NCBI GenBank assembly: GCA_023429135.1
Contig: JAEYWD010000062.1
Span: forward strand, 62,001-126,000
From: Bacteroidota bacterium
Lineage (GTDB): Bacteria > Bacteroidota > Bacteroidia > Bacteroidales > JAAUTT01
Direction of reading: 5' to 3'
DNA: 64,000 nt
A program made the translations under genes and the position numbers. Of the stretch, positions 42,641 through 51,880 are shown one piece after another. The number at the start of each line of letters is the position of its first letter. Positions within the stretch are counted from its first letter, which is position 1. The notes under the pieces are model-generated. The model worked only from the letters and a program-made list of their open reading frames with translations, did not search any database and was not told the origin of the DNA.

Positions 42641-45299
42641 TTCTTGTTCCGTTAATTTTTAAGGCTTTAAAGATATCAACTATTATGATAGGAAGCAAGG
42701 ATAAGCCTATCACGAGCCACCAATGAGCTGTATCCATAGTTGATAAACGGAAGGTTTCTCTTATGGGTGGTACAAACAGTACGAGCAACATCAGCCCGAG
42801 CGAAACAAGAATTGCTCCGATAAGCCATTTATTTTTTAACGGACTGATCGCCAGTGATGACAGTATATTTGAATGCAGATTACGTACATGAACTAATTGT
42901 GCAAATACAAGTGTTGTAAACGCCATGGTCTGACCAAGAGTTGTGCCGCCATCGCGATATCCTATAATATAGGCAATAAGAGGTAAAGTTCCTGTCATTA
43001 TGCCCTGGTAAAGGATACGCCACACCATTCCGCGTGTCATAAATCCATGCTTTGAGTTCCGGGGTTTACGTTTCATAATATCAGTTTCCGGAGGATCTAC
43101 ACTTAACGCTAAAGCCGGTAAACTATCAGTTACTAAATTAACCCACAAAATATGAATAGGCAATAAAGGAATTTCCATGTTAAATATAGAAGTGACAAGC
43201 AGAAGGAAAATTTCGCCCACGTTTGTCGACAGCAGAAATTGAATAGCTTTGAGGATGTTGTCGTAAATTCTCCGGCCTTCTTCCACCGCTGATACAATGG
43301 TGGCAAAATTATCATCAGTAAGAATCATATCCGAAGCTCCTTTAGCCACATCTGTACCTACAATGCCCATGGCAGCTCCAATATCGGCCTGTTTGAGGGC
43401 GGGGGCGTCGTTTACTCCATCGCCGGTCATGGCAACTATGTCGTTGCGCTTTTGCCAGGCTTTTACAATACGTACTTTATGCTCGGGGGCCACACGGGCA
43501 TATACCGAGTATTTATGAACATCGCGATCCAGCTCTTCGTTGCTTATTTTTTCTAGTTCCGATCCGGTTATTGCGATATCGCCATCTCTGAAAATTCCAA
43601 TTTCGCGGGCAATAGCCATCGCTGTTATTTTATGGTCGCCGGTTATCATTACGGGACGAATACCTGCTTGTGTACATTTCGACACAGCTTCGATCACCTC
43701 TGGTCGGGCTGGGTCGATCATTCCCAATAACCCGAGGAAAACAAGATCGCTCTCCAGTTCTTCCATTTTAGGATGGGAGGGAGTCTGCGGCAGCTCTTTA
43801 TACGACATGGCCAGGACACGCAAAGCTTTGTTAGCCATGCGCTCGTTCACGGTGGTAATAAGTTCTTTGTCTTTTGCCGATAATGGATTTACCTTGCCAT
43901 TTATTTGAATTTTGCTGCATACAGCAAGAACTTCATCCAAACCGCCTTTCACATTCACCCTGAATCTTGAGGGTGACATGCGATTTACTGTTGTCATCCT
44001 CTTCCGTTCCGAGTCGAAAGGTATTTCGGCAACCCTGGGATATTGTTTTTCCAGATCGTCTTTTATCAGGTTAAACTTCAAACCAATGCTTAAAAGGGCT
44101 GTTTCGGTTGGATCGCCTGTTGTTTCTGGAGTGCCATTTTCGGGAATTCTCAGATGAGCATCGGCGCAGAGCACGGCCAGGGTTAAAAGTTCCTTTTCTT
44201 CGTTAGTGACTGAAGTATCATCTTTTTCGCGGAATGACGTGGAAGTGTGATTTGTATAGGCTTCCATCACTGTCATTTTATTCTGGGTGAGTGTACCTGT
44301 CTTATCGGAGCATATAACGGTTGCACTTCCAAGTGTTTCAACTGAGGGTAAGGTGCGAATAATGGCATTGCGCTTTACAAGCCGCTGAACGCCAATGGCT
44401 AATACTACTGTTGAAATGGCTGGCAGTCCTTCAGGTATGGCGGCAACAGCCAAACTTACAGCCGTCATAAACATGTGAATAAAAGAGTTACCATAAAGAA
44501 CACCTACCAGAAATATTACTCCACAGATTATAAGCGCTGCAATGCCCAGCACCTTGCCTAAATGCTCCAGTTGCCGTTTCATGGGTGTCTCCGTGTCGAT
44601 AGTATTCTGCAGCATGTTAGCAATTTTACCCGCTTCGGTTTTCATACCGGTAGCTACCACAACGCCGCGACCACGACCATAAGTTACCATTCCGCTCGAA
44701 AAAGCCATATTGGTGCGATCGCCAAGCGGAATATTGTCACCTGCGAGTGTATTGGTTCTTTTTTCAACGGGTACCGATTCGCCGGTCATTGCCGATTCCT
44801 GGATTTTCAGGTTAACGGATTCTATCAGTCGCAAGTCGGCAGGAATTACCGCTCCGGTCTCCAGTATTACAATATCTCCGGGCACCAGTTCTTTGGTAGA
44901 AACCTCTTTAACAGAACCATCGCGCAGAACCTTTGTCAGCGGTGCACTCAGATTTTGAAGCGCTTCCAGCGACGATTCAGCCTTCTTTTCCTGAATCGCC
45001 CCGATGAGTGCATTTACGATTAAAATCCCAATAATTACAAAGGTGTCGAGCAGGCCTTCACCTTCTATAATACCCACAACACCTGATACTGCTGCTGCAA
45101 CAAGCAGAATAAGAATCATAAAGCTTTTAAACTGGCTGATAAACATCTGTAAAAAAGTCTTTCTTCCTTTTTTCTCAAGCTGGTTTAAACCGTATTGTTT
45201 TATTCTTTCCTGCACTTCTGTTGAAGAAAGTCCTGTATTTTCTTCAACCTTTAGAAAATTTAGTACCTCTGATTTATTCTGATTGTAAAATATTTCCAT
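42633..45299 (-). CDS. Calcium-type P-type ATPase
   Basis: An 888-residue P2-type ATPase. The phosphorylated Asp332 is in CSDKTGTLTQNKMTV, TGESVPVEK is the A-domain signature, and TGDGVNDAPALKQADIG is the hinge motif. The PEGLPA loop of helix M4 is that of Ca2+/Mn2+ transporters. The C-terminus has the six-helix cation domain. It probably exports calcium. It forms an operon with the overlapping potassium channel. Confidence 0.92.
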   Translation of the reverse strand: MEIFYNQNKSEVLNFLKVEENTGLSSTEVQERIKQYGLNQLEKKGRKTFLQMFISQFKSFMILILLVAAAVSGVVGIIEGEGLLDTFVIIGILIVNALIGAIQEKKAESSLEALQNLSAPLTKVLRDGSVKEVSTKELVPGDIVILETGAVIPADLRLIESVNLKIQESAMTGESVPVEKRTNTLAGDNIPLGDRTNMAFSSGMVTYGRGRGVVVATGMKTEAGKIANMLQNTIDTETPMKRQLEHLGKVLGIAALIICGVIFLVGVLYGNSFIHMFMTAVSLAVAAIPEGLPAISTVVLAIGVQRLVKRNAIIRTLPSVETLGSATVICSDKTGTLTQNKMTVMEAYTNHTSTSFREKDDTSVTNEEKELLTLAVLCADAHLRIPENGTPETTGDPTETALLSIGLKFNLIKDDLEKQYPRVAEIPFDSERKRMTTVNRMSPSRFRVNVKGGLDEVLAVCSKIQINGKVNPLSAKDKELITTVNERMANKALRVLAMSYKELPQTPSHPKMEELESDLVFLGLLGMIDPARPEVIEAVSKCTQAGIRPVMITGDHKITAMAIAREIGIFRDGDIAITGSELEKISNEELDRDVHKYSVYARVAPEHKVRIVKAWQKRNDIVAMTGDGVNDAPALKQADIGAAMGIVGTDVAKGASDMILTDDNFATIVSAVEEGRRIYDNILKAIQFLLSTNVGEIFLLLVTSIFNMEIPLLPIHILWVNLVTDSLPALALSVDPPETDIMKRKPRNSKHGFMTRGMVWRILYQGIMTGTLPLIAYIIGYRDGGTTLGQTMAFTTLVFAQLVHVRNLHSNILSSLAISPLKNKWLIGAILVSLGLMLLVLFVPPIRETFRLSTMDTAHWWLVIGLSLLPIIIVDIFKALKINGTRSE

Positions 45300-45427
45300 G
45301 GCAATTCAGGTGTTTAACTGGATTTTGTATCTCCGATAAAAATAACATATTCAACAGGGTTTTGGTTGTAATGTAAATATTGTTCAAAACTTATAATAAA
45401 TGTCGCAAGCGATATAAAAACTTTTTA

Positions 45428-45435
45428 TATATTTG
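45428..45435 (+). promoter_or_regulatory. -7 box of the peroxidase-OhrR operon
   Basis: TATATTTG matches TAnnTTTG, 43 bases before the ATG. A repressor bound at 45437-45463 would sit directly on the transcription start. Confidence 0.6.
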
Positions 45436-45436
45436 C

Positions 45437-45463
45437 ATCGTGAACGATATATTCGTTTGCGAT
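45437..45463. promoter_or_regulatory. Probable OhrR operator
   Basis: ATCGTGAACGA and TCGTTTGCGAT are inverted 11-base arms with matching outer ATCG and inner AACGA parts, spaced by TATAT. A related half (TCGCAAGCGATATAA) lies at 45403. The operon encodes its own MarR/OhrR regulator, so autoregulation is the natural reading. Confidence 0.65.
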
Positions 45464-45478
45464 CATTTCAGATAAACT

Positions 45479-45958
45479 ATGGAAAATATTTACCAATTCA
45501 CGGCAAAGAGTCTTCAGGGCAAGGAAGTTAATCTCAAGGATTATCAGGGGAAGACAATGTTAATAGTAAATACTGCCAGTAAATGTGGACTAACACCTCA
45601 ATTTGAAGGTTTGGAAAAACTTTACGGCAAATACAGGGACAAAGGATTAGTGATCCTGGGATTTCCATGCAACCAGTTTGCCAACCAGGAACCCGGCGAT
45701 GAAAAGCAGATTTCGGAAGGCTGTCTGATTAACTATGGCGTAAGCTTTCCAATGTTTTCAAAAATTGAAGTTAATGGCGATAATGCGCATCCTCTCTATA
45801 AATTTCTGAAGAAAGAACTTCCAGGATTATTTGGAAGCAAAATTAAATGGAACTTTACAAAATTTCTGATCGATAAGAACGGAAAGCCTGTAAAACGTTT
45901 TGCTCCCGTTACAAAACCAGAGAAAATTGACAAGTATCTGGAGAAGATTCTTTTGTAA
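45479..45958 (+). CDS. Glutathione peroxidase family thiol peroxidase
   Basis: A 159-residue thioredoxin-fold peroxidase reducing hydrogen peroxide or lipid and organic hydroperoxides. The peroxidatic Cys36 lies in NTASKCGLTP; GFPCNQFANQEPG carries the Gln of the catalytic set and a resolving Cys, so thioredoxin is the likely reductant. KWNFTKFLIDKNG completes the site. It is paired with an OhrR-like regulator 25 bases downstream. Confidence 0.92.
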   Translation: MENIYQFTAKSLQGKEVNLKDYQGKTMLIVNTASKCGLTPQFEGLEKLYGKYRDKGLVILGFPCNQFANQEPGDEKQISEGCLINYGVSFPMFSKIEVNGDNAHPLYKFLKKELPGLFGSKIKWNFTKFLIDKNGKPVKRFAPVTKPEKIDKYLEKILL

Positions 45959-45983
45959 ACTATATCTTTGAAGAAAAAAGTTT

Positions 45984-46454
45984 ATGGCATTTGAACAGCT
46001 TAAGCTTGAAAATCAATTGTGTTTCCCGGTTTATGCAGCTTCCAGGCTCATCATCCGGGAATATCAACCTTTTCTCGATAAACTTGAAATTACATATCCG
46101 CAATATCTTGTTTTACTGGTACTCTGGGAACAAGATTCCCTAACGGTGAACGAGATTTCACAGAAATTGATATTGAACACCAATACTGTTACTCCTTTGC
46201 TGAAACGCATGGAAAGTCAGGGTATTATTTCTCGCAACAGAGAGGGTAGCGACGAACGGAAGGTAATTGTCCGGTTGACCGAAAAAGGCAGGCAGATGCA
46301 GGCAGAAGCTGCTAAAATTCCCGAACAGCTTGGCGCTGAAATAGCCTCCGAAGCCATGAGCATAAAGGAGTTGCTTGATTTAAAGGAAAAACTTTATACC
46401 ATTATCAACTACTTAAATAAAAAAAGTAACGGTGATACTGAAAACCCGCTTTAG
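45984..46454 (+). CDS. OhrR-like MarR family peroxide sensor
   Basis: A 156-residue winged-helix repressor. Cys13 in ENQLCFPVYAASR matches the reactive Cys of organic hydroperoxide sensors, and NTNTVTPLLKRMESQGIISR is the recognition helix with wing. Oxidation would release DNA and induce the peroxidase. The stop overlaps the opposite-strand barrel gene by four bases. Confidence 0.88.
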   Translation: MAFEQLKLENQLCFPVYAASRLIIREYQPFLDKLEITYPQYLVLLVLWEQDSLTVNEISQKLILNTNTVTPLLKRMESQGIISRNREGSDERKVIVRLTEKGRQMQAEAAKIPEQLGAEIASEAMSIKELLDLKEKLYTIINYLNKKSNGDTENPL

Positions 46455-47653
46455 AAACTATACTTCAACCTGAGAAACGCATAGTTTATTCTGATATCGT
46501 CAATCATGGCCTGCTTCTCTCTAGACAGGTACATGTTAAAATATTGCCAGAAGAGAGAAAGATCAAAGTTATCGCTCAGGGAAATATCAACACTCGGTCC
46601 GGCATACCAGCCAGTGATCCGGTAAAAATACATTCCCGAGAGGCTTACATTTACGAGCGGATGCACAGGATAAGTAAACGATAGGAGAGAGGACAGCCTC
46701 GAAAAAGCCATGTTCCTGATGCTGATGGTTTCGGAAAATATGGAGGTTAGGGAAGTTGAGAGGGTTGAAATATCGTTGCTCGAATACAAAAACTCACTCA
46801 TCAGCCTTGCCGAATTTGTGAAAGTGTAGTCGAATGAAACAGAGGCCAGAGTGAGTTTTTCCATGTTGTGACCGTAGGCTGAAGAATCTTTGTAAGGAAA
46901 CAACGAGCTAATTTCTCCCCGAAAACCTACCGGGCCTAAACTGCCCGACCAGCCGCCTCCGACAACAATTTCTTCTTCGTTCATGGATCCGCCTAAGAAC
47001 TGCAGGTCGTATCCTTTCACACTGGTTCGGTATAAAGCCGCCGCGGTGATTTTTTTCCTATGGTCCATTTTTATCACCGCTTCTGCCGAAGAAGCCATGC
47101 CGGTGTAATACTGGAGGCGGATAGCATCACTTCCGGGCTTTTCAGGGTAATCCACATCGAAATAATTCGAGGCATTGAAAATATCGTTCGGATTCCATGC
47201 AAAGCTCTGTGACCAGTTGATACGCTGCCGTCCAATATTTACCTCCAGCTTGTCGCGTGTGTACTGAAAATATAGTCGGTCGATTGTAGTGTTGAGCAAA
47301 AAGTCGCCTTTGCTGTAAAATGTTTTCGAAAGTTGCATCAGACCCGGATCACTCTCGAACATATCCCCAACATTGGGTGTTTGCGAATAAGTCTCGTCGT
47401 AAACCAGCCGGTTACGCACCTGTACGGAAAAACTCAGATTTTTAGCAGGGTACCAGAAAAAATTCAACCGGTTGTGAATCAGGGCATCTTTGTGTTTTTC
47501 TTCTCCGGTAGGCCGAAAAAGCGAATCGGACATACTTTTTTTGGCCGAACCCAAAACGCTTATGTAGCCATTGAGCGACCATTTGGCGGTATCCTGGGCA
47601 TGGACAGCCAAATTCAATGCGGCTAGTATGAATATCAGGAATGATTTTTTCAT
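46451..47653 (-). CDS. Outer-membrane beta-barrel protein of the export cluster
   Basis: A 400-residue exported barrel. A signal peptide (FLIFILAALNLAVHAQ) is followed by alternating amphipathic strands with short turns and a final aromatic (RLKYSF) like a BAM signal. VNIGRQRINWSQSFAWNPND recalls porin-like alginate and DUF1302-type barrels. It ends the cluster of LolA-like, two FtsX and ATPase genes and may be its outer-membrane component. Confidence 0.78.
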   Translation of the reverse strand: MKKSFLIFILAALNLAVHAQDTAKWSLNGYISVLGSAKKSMSDSLFRPTGEEKHKDALIHNRLNFFWYPAKNLSFSVQVRNRLVYDETYSQTPNVGDMFESDPGLMQLSKTFYSKGDFLLNTTIDRLYFQYTRDKLEVNIGRQRINWSQSFAWNPNDIFNASNYFDVDYPEKPGSDAIRLQYYTGMASSAEAVIKMDHRKKITAAALYRTSVKGYDLQFLGGSMNEEEIVVGGGWSGSLGPVGFRGEISSLFPYKDSSAYGHNMEKLTLASVSFDYTFTNSARLMSEFLYSSNDISTLSTSLTSIFSETISIRNMAFSRLSSLLSFTYPVHPLVNVSLSGMYFYRITGWYAGPSVDISLSDNFDLSLFWQYFNMYLSREKQAMIDDIRINYAFLRLKYSF

Positions 47654-47675
47654 AGGTGAATATTTTTGTTTTTCG

Positions 47676-47706
47676 GTAGGAACGCCCTAATAGGGCGTTC
47701 CTACCG
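47676..47706. repeat. Perfect 14-bp-arm palindrome overlapping the ATPase stop
   Basis: GGTAGGAACGCCCT and AGGGCGTTCCTACC are perfect arms around AAT. The ABC ATPase stop codon (47703-47701) is within the right arm. It has the look of an inserted REP-type element or a terminator stem. Confidence 0.75.
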
Positions 47707-48387
47707 GATTGCCTCATCTTTCATTACCTTACCATCTTCAATGGTAATTACACGGCGAGCCTTTTTTACAACACGCGGATCGTGTGTGGAAAAGATAAAG
47801 GTGATATTTTCTTCACGGTTGAGCTTTTCCATTATTTCCAACAGGTTTTCGGTCGATTTGGAATCGAGATTTGCAGTTGGCTCGTCGGCCAACACGAACT
47901 TGGGACGGGATGCCAGTGCTCTGGCTACCGCCACACGTTGCTGCTGTCCGCCCGACAAACGGTTTGGCCTGCTGTTGAGCCTGTCGCCTAAACCGACTTG
48001 TTCCAGCAACTCGCGTGTCCTTTTTTCTTTTTCGGCCTTAGGACGACCTTGCAGATCCATGATGAATTCCACATTTTCTTTGGCAGTGAGTACTGGGATC
48101 AGGTTATAAGCCTGAAAAACAAAACCAATATTACGCAACCTGAAATCGATCAATTGCGATGGCGAGAGTTCGCTAATCTTTTCATTGCCAATGATAATTT
48201 CACCTGAGGTGGGTTTGTCCAGTCCTCCGAGCATGTTCAGCAATGTTGTTTTCCCGGAACCCGAAGGGCCAACAATAGCTGCAAATTCACCTTCATTGAA
48301 CGAAAGGCTGATGCCATCGACAGCGCGAACTTCAGCTTCATTGTCTTCATAAATTTTATATAGGTCTTTTATATCAATTACTTTCAT
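47701..48387 (-). CDS. LolD-like ABC transporter ATPase
   Basis: A 228-residue nucleotide-binding subunit of a MacB/LolD-type exporter. Walker A GPSGSGKTT, Q-loop VFQAYNL, signature LSGGQQQR and Walker B VLADEPTANLD are complete. It lies 18 bases after the FtsX gene. Its last codons are inside a palindrome (see 47676). Confidence 0.92.
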   Translation of the reverse strand: MKVIDIKDLYKIYEDNEAEVRAVDGISLSFNEGEFAAIVGPSGSGKTTLLNMLGGLDKPTSGEIIIGNEKISELSPSQLIDFRLRNIGFVFQAYNLIPVLTAKENVEFIMDLQGRPKAEKEKRTRELLEQVGLGDRLNSRPNRLSGGQQQRVAVARALASRPKFVLADEPTANLDSKSTENLLEIMEKLNREENITFIFSTHDPRVVKKARRVITIEDGKVMKDEAIR

Positions 48388-48405
48388 GGTCAGTATTTTT
48401 ATTAG

Positions 48406-49626
48406 TTAAACATCACTTCTGATTGCATCTGCGGGCTTAAGTCTCAAAGCCTTCCATGCAGGATAAATAGCCGACAATATGCTTGCTATCACAACCATTA
48501 CCGCTACATCTGCTATTATTTTTGAGGATAGAACAGGGTAAATGATCGAGGCGTATCCCATCGATTCGTAAACTTCCGAGCCCATGGAGATATCGATTCC
48601 GGTTTTACCGAAGTAAAGAGATAAAAGACTTGCAATTACGATTCCAACCACCATGCCGGTAATAGTCAGGAAAATAGTTTCAAGCAAAATCATATTAAAA
48701 ACCCTTTTCCGATTCATGCCAATAGCCATCAGCATCCCGATTTCCTTTACCCTTTCGAGCACGGCCATCAGCATGGTGTTGATAATGGCCAGCGACAAAC
48801 CTACCAGAATTACAATAATGAACACAATCATCGAAACATCTATCGATTCTTCAGCTACGCTAACTTCCGGCATCAGTTCACGCCATCCTTTCACATCCAG
48901 GGTAGGGAAGAGGGGTTGCACCTTACCCAGGATTTCAGCCTCACGGCTATTGTCGGTCACTTTTATGGCAATTTCGTGACAAAGCTGAGGATTGAGCTGA
49001 GTAACAGATGCCAGATCGCCCGATTTTACAAAAACATTCATTTCCTCGTACATGGAATTGGTGATATCGTAGATACCACTTACCCGGAATTGAGCCCTGG
49101 TAATGGTACCATCGGTCTGTTGAAGGGTAAGTACTATTTTGGAACGTTCCTTGATTTTGAGTTTCTCGGCTAGCTTTTTACCTATTACAATAGGATTTTT
49201 GGCTTCACCTTCAAAATAGCTTCCCACAGTAACCTGTTCGCCTATGTTTGTTACTTTCTTTTCCTGCTCCGGGTCAATGCCTATCACCATCACACCGGTG
49301 CCTTGTTCTGCAGAGGTTGCCATCGCATTTGTTATAACCCGTTCCGAGACACCCTTGATGCCTTCGATGCCGGATATCTTCTTTGCAATTTCGTTGCTGT
49401 TGACAATATATTTTTTAATGTCGGGATCTTCCATGTAGCCTTTCTGATGGATCTGAATGTTCGAAGCCTCCGTGGCAATGGCGGTTTCGACACGTTCATT
49501 CATCATACCTGCATAAAAAGCCCAGGAGAAAACACCGGCAAAAATTCCAATGGCAACCGCCGAAAGTATGACTGAGCTGCGAAGCTTATGTCGCCATACA
49601 TTTCTCCATGATATTTGTATTAACAT
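48406..49626 (-). CDS. FtsX/LolE-type ABC permease
   Basis: A 406-residue inner-membrane permease. One N-terminal helix follows RNVWRHKLRSSVIL, then a periplasmic MacB-like domain (about 45-240), then three C-terminal FtsX helices (DVSMIVFIIVILVGLSLAI, MVVGIVIASLLSLYF, VAVMVVIASILSAIYPAWKA). It acts with the second FtsX protein and the ATPase in a mechanotransmission-type exporter. Confidence 0.9.
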   Translation of the reverse strand: MLIQISWRNVWRHKLRSSVILSAVAIGIFAGVFSWAFYAGMMNERVETAIATEASNIQIHQKGYMEDPDIKKYIVNSNEIAKKISGIEGIKGVSERVITNAMATSAEQGTGVMVIGIDPEQEKKVTNIGEQVTVGSYFEGEAKNPIVIGKKLAEKLKIKERSKIVLTLQQTDGTITRAQFRVSGIYDITNSMYEEMNVFVKSGDLASVTQLNPQLCHEIAIKVTDNSREAEILGKVQPLFPTLDVKGWRELMPEVSVAEESIDVSMIVFIIVILVGLSLAIINTMLMAVLERVKEIGMLMAIGMNRKRVFNMILLETIFLTITGMVVGIVIASLLSLYFGKTGIDISMGSEVYESMGYASIIYPVLSSKIIADVAVMVVIASILSAIYPAWKALRLKPADAIRSDV

Positions 49627-49646
49627 TGTTTTCAGTTTTTGGGTGA

Positions 49647-50864
49647 TTAACTTCTTAAAGTCTGAATTAGTCTGAACTTTGCTATTGTAAAAAGCGGGTA
49701 CAGAAAGACAGCCATGGTAATACCAAATACGGTAAGGATCTGATTCAGGTAGACCGGATAATACATAGAGAAGAACAACTTTGCTTCAAATCCGAACTTT
49801 TCGTAAACCTCGGCCATGCTGTCGGGCAGGGGAATGGGATTCTGAACGAGCCATAACACTATGGGGGTACTGAACAAAAAGCCAAGAACTGCACCCAATA
49901 GACCAATATAGAGGGTTTCGAAAAAGAGTGTTTTGATAATCTTACCACGTCTCATCCCAACAGCCACCATAATGGCTAGTTCTTTGCGCCTTTCCGACAT
50001 CATCATGATGATGGTTCCTAAGATTCCAAAGCCAATTACGGTAAATATTATGGCTTTCATGATGATATTCCCGGCCCGGTCCTGCTCAATCATTTGTACA
50101 ATTTCGGGCTGCATTTCATCCCAGGTCATGATGCTGTGATGGCTGCCCAGTTTTTTCTGAAGTTCGTCTTTGGTATGTTTCAGCCTGGCATAGTCGTCGA
50201 CCATTACAACGGCAGAAGTGATCATATTGCCGGTGGAAAAGAAATCCCTTGCTTTTTGAATATCCACATAAGCACCGATACTGTTCATCTGAGGTGATGA
50301 AAATTTCAGGATACCTTTTACCGGGAACAGACCGGCTGCTGTTGCACCATGGTAACCGGTTCCCATCAGTACCAGTGTGTCTCCAACGTTTGCATTAAGT
50401 TGTTTGGCAAGGTTTGCCGCCAGGAGCAGCCCATCGTCTCCAGGCTTAAGGTATTCACCTCTTTCAATCCACCTGGCAAGTTTGGTCATTTTGTTTTCTT
50501 TTTCAGGATCGATGCCAATCAGCGCCGAGGCTTTGGTGTTATCGCCGGTAGAAAGCAGGGTGAATGATTCCAACCTGGGGAAACTCATGGTCACATTATC
50601 AGTTTCATCAATTTTCTTAAAGAAATCCTGCTCTGGCTCATAAATATCGTTGATGGAACGCGATTCCCAATAGTCAGGATGATGCACCTGGATGTATCCT
50701 GAATAAAAGCTCACCGTGTTTTCGATCATTTTGGAATAAGTCCCTTCCTGCATCGAACTCACAAAAGTTGAGAGAAATACGGCAAACAATACCGCGGCCA
50801 CTGTTATAAGCGTCCGCCTTTTGTTCCGCCATAAATTCCTCCATGCCATTTTATATGTTTTCAT
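49647..50864 (-). CDS. FtsX/LolC-type ABC permease
   Basis: A 405-residue permease with the same four-helix FtsX layout as the next gene (MAWRNLWRNKRRTL start, FGILGTIIMMMSERRKE near the C-terminal block). ATG 50864 was chosen; the longer frame starts at a TTG and crosses a short tandem repeat. The two permeases probably form a heterodimer. Confidence 0.88.
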   Translation of the reverse strand: MKTYKMAWRNLWRNKRRTLITVAAVLFAVFLSTFVSSMQEGTYSKMIENTVSFYSGYIQVHHPDYWESRSINDIYEPEQDFFKKIDETDNVTMSFPRLESFTLLSTGDNTKASALIGIDPEKENKMTKLARWIERGEYLKPGDDGLLLAANLAKQLNANVGDTLVLMGTGYHGATAAGLFPVKGILKFSSPQMNSIGAYVDIQKARDFFSTGNMITSAVVMVDDYARLKHTKDELQKKLGSHHSIMTWDEMQPEIVQMIEQDRAGNIIMKAIIFTVIGFGILGTIIMMMSERRKELAIMVAVGMRRGKIIKTLFFETLYIGLLGAVLGFLFSTPIVLWLVQNPIPLPDSMAEVYEKFGFEAKLFFSMYYPVYLNQILTVFGITMAVFLYPLFTIAKFRLIQTLRS

Positions 50865-50877
50865 GTTTTTAATATTT

Positions 50878-50918
50878 AAAAGTCGTAAGTCGTAAGTCGT
50901 AGGTCGTAAGTAGTAAGA
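50878..50918. repeat. Short AAGTCGTA tandem repeat
   Basis: AAGTCGTAAGTCGTAAGTCG and a following GTAGGTCGTAAGTAGTAAG: four to five imperfect eight-base copies in the leader of the permease gene. Similar short repeats are common between Bacteroidota genes. Confidence 0.55.
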
Positions 50919-51122
50919 TAACAGCCAGTTTTGAACTAACATGCAACGCTTAACCAAACTTTGCTCTCTTCTATCCTCAATCTTCTCGTATTTATAATTC
51001 CTTTGATTATCTCACCCTAAGTCCTTCTAAATTTGGAGAGGGACTTTTAAGAGCTATAATTTAATCATGTGCGTTCTTCCTCCCCTCTCCACTTGGAGAG
51101 GGGCCGGGGGTGAGGCCCCATC

Positions 51123-51872
51123 TCATCTTAACTTCTTCATACTTTGTTGTGTGAAAAAGCTTTCGGATATGGGTGTGTTAAATTCGATATTGTCCATAAT
51201 CAGAATGGTTTTATTGCCCTCTTTATCTGCCGGAACCAGCTCGAAACGGGTTGGGATTACCCTGCCACTCATGGTTTTGATATCGGAGGCAACTTCGGTT
51301 TTAACCAGGTAATTGTCTTCATCGAAATATTCCGCTTTCAGTTGCAGATATTCATCGGTAGAAATCCATAAAATTATCTTTCCCCAAACTACAGGAGCGT
51401 TTTCTTTGGGGATCAGTTCTATTTTGTGGCAATTCTTGCCCGAAATATTTTCTTTTCCCAAAAGCTTGTGTGTATAATCCACAACAATGGATGACTCGTT
51501 CAGGAGGTCGTCATTCGTGAAATCCGATCCCATCCAGCCCTGCGATAACATAGATGGGGGAAGTTTGATCATGCGGTTGATGTATGGACTCCAGCTCCAC
51601 ATTTCGCGTTTGAACTTCAGGAACGATTGTCCTTTTTCCTTGGCTGGTCCAGTAATAAGCACCATAGAATAATCAGTGCCTTTACTCCAGCTTTTGAAGC
51701 TTACAGTGCGTTCCCAGGTGGGACGCACAATTTTCATTGTCATCTGGCTTATACTGGATTGTTCGCCTTTCATTTTGGCATCGGCCTTTTTTACTATTTC
51801 TTTTGCATCCTGCCCCAGTATGAAGGTTGGCAATGCGAACAACATCATTATGAATGAAATAACCCTGTTCAT
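51123..51872 (-). CDS. LolA-like outer-membrane lipoprotein-sorting protein
   Basis: A 249-residue periplasmic protein. It has a signal peptide (VISFIMMLFALPTFILGQ) and the LolA/LolB-type half-barrel (SISQMTMKIVRPTWERTVSF, KREMWSWSPYINRMIKLPPS, GWMGSDFTNDDLL, a segment typical of the family). ATG 51872 was chosen for the signal peptide. It is expected to carry a lipid or lipoprotein from the ABC complex across the periplasm. It precedes the two FtsX genes. Confidence 0.85.
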   Translation of the reverse strand: MNRVISFIMMLFALPTFILGQDAKEIVKKADAKMKGEQSSISQMTMKIVRPTWERTVSFKSWSKGTDYSMVLITGPAKEKGQSFLKFKREMWSWSPYINRMIKLPPSMLSQGWMGSDFTNDDLLNESSIVVDYTHKLLGKENISGKNCHKIELIPKENAPVVWGKIILWISTDEYLQLKAEYFDEDNYLVKTEVASDIKTMSGRVIPTRFELVPADKEGNKTILIMDNIEFNTPISESFFTQQSMKKLR

Positions 51873-51880
51873 GATTTTAC

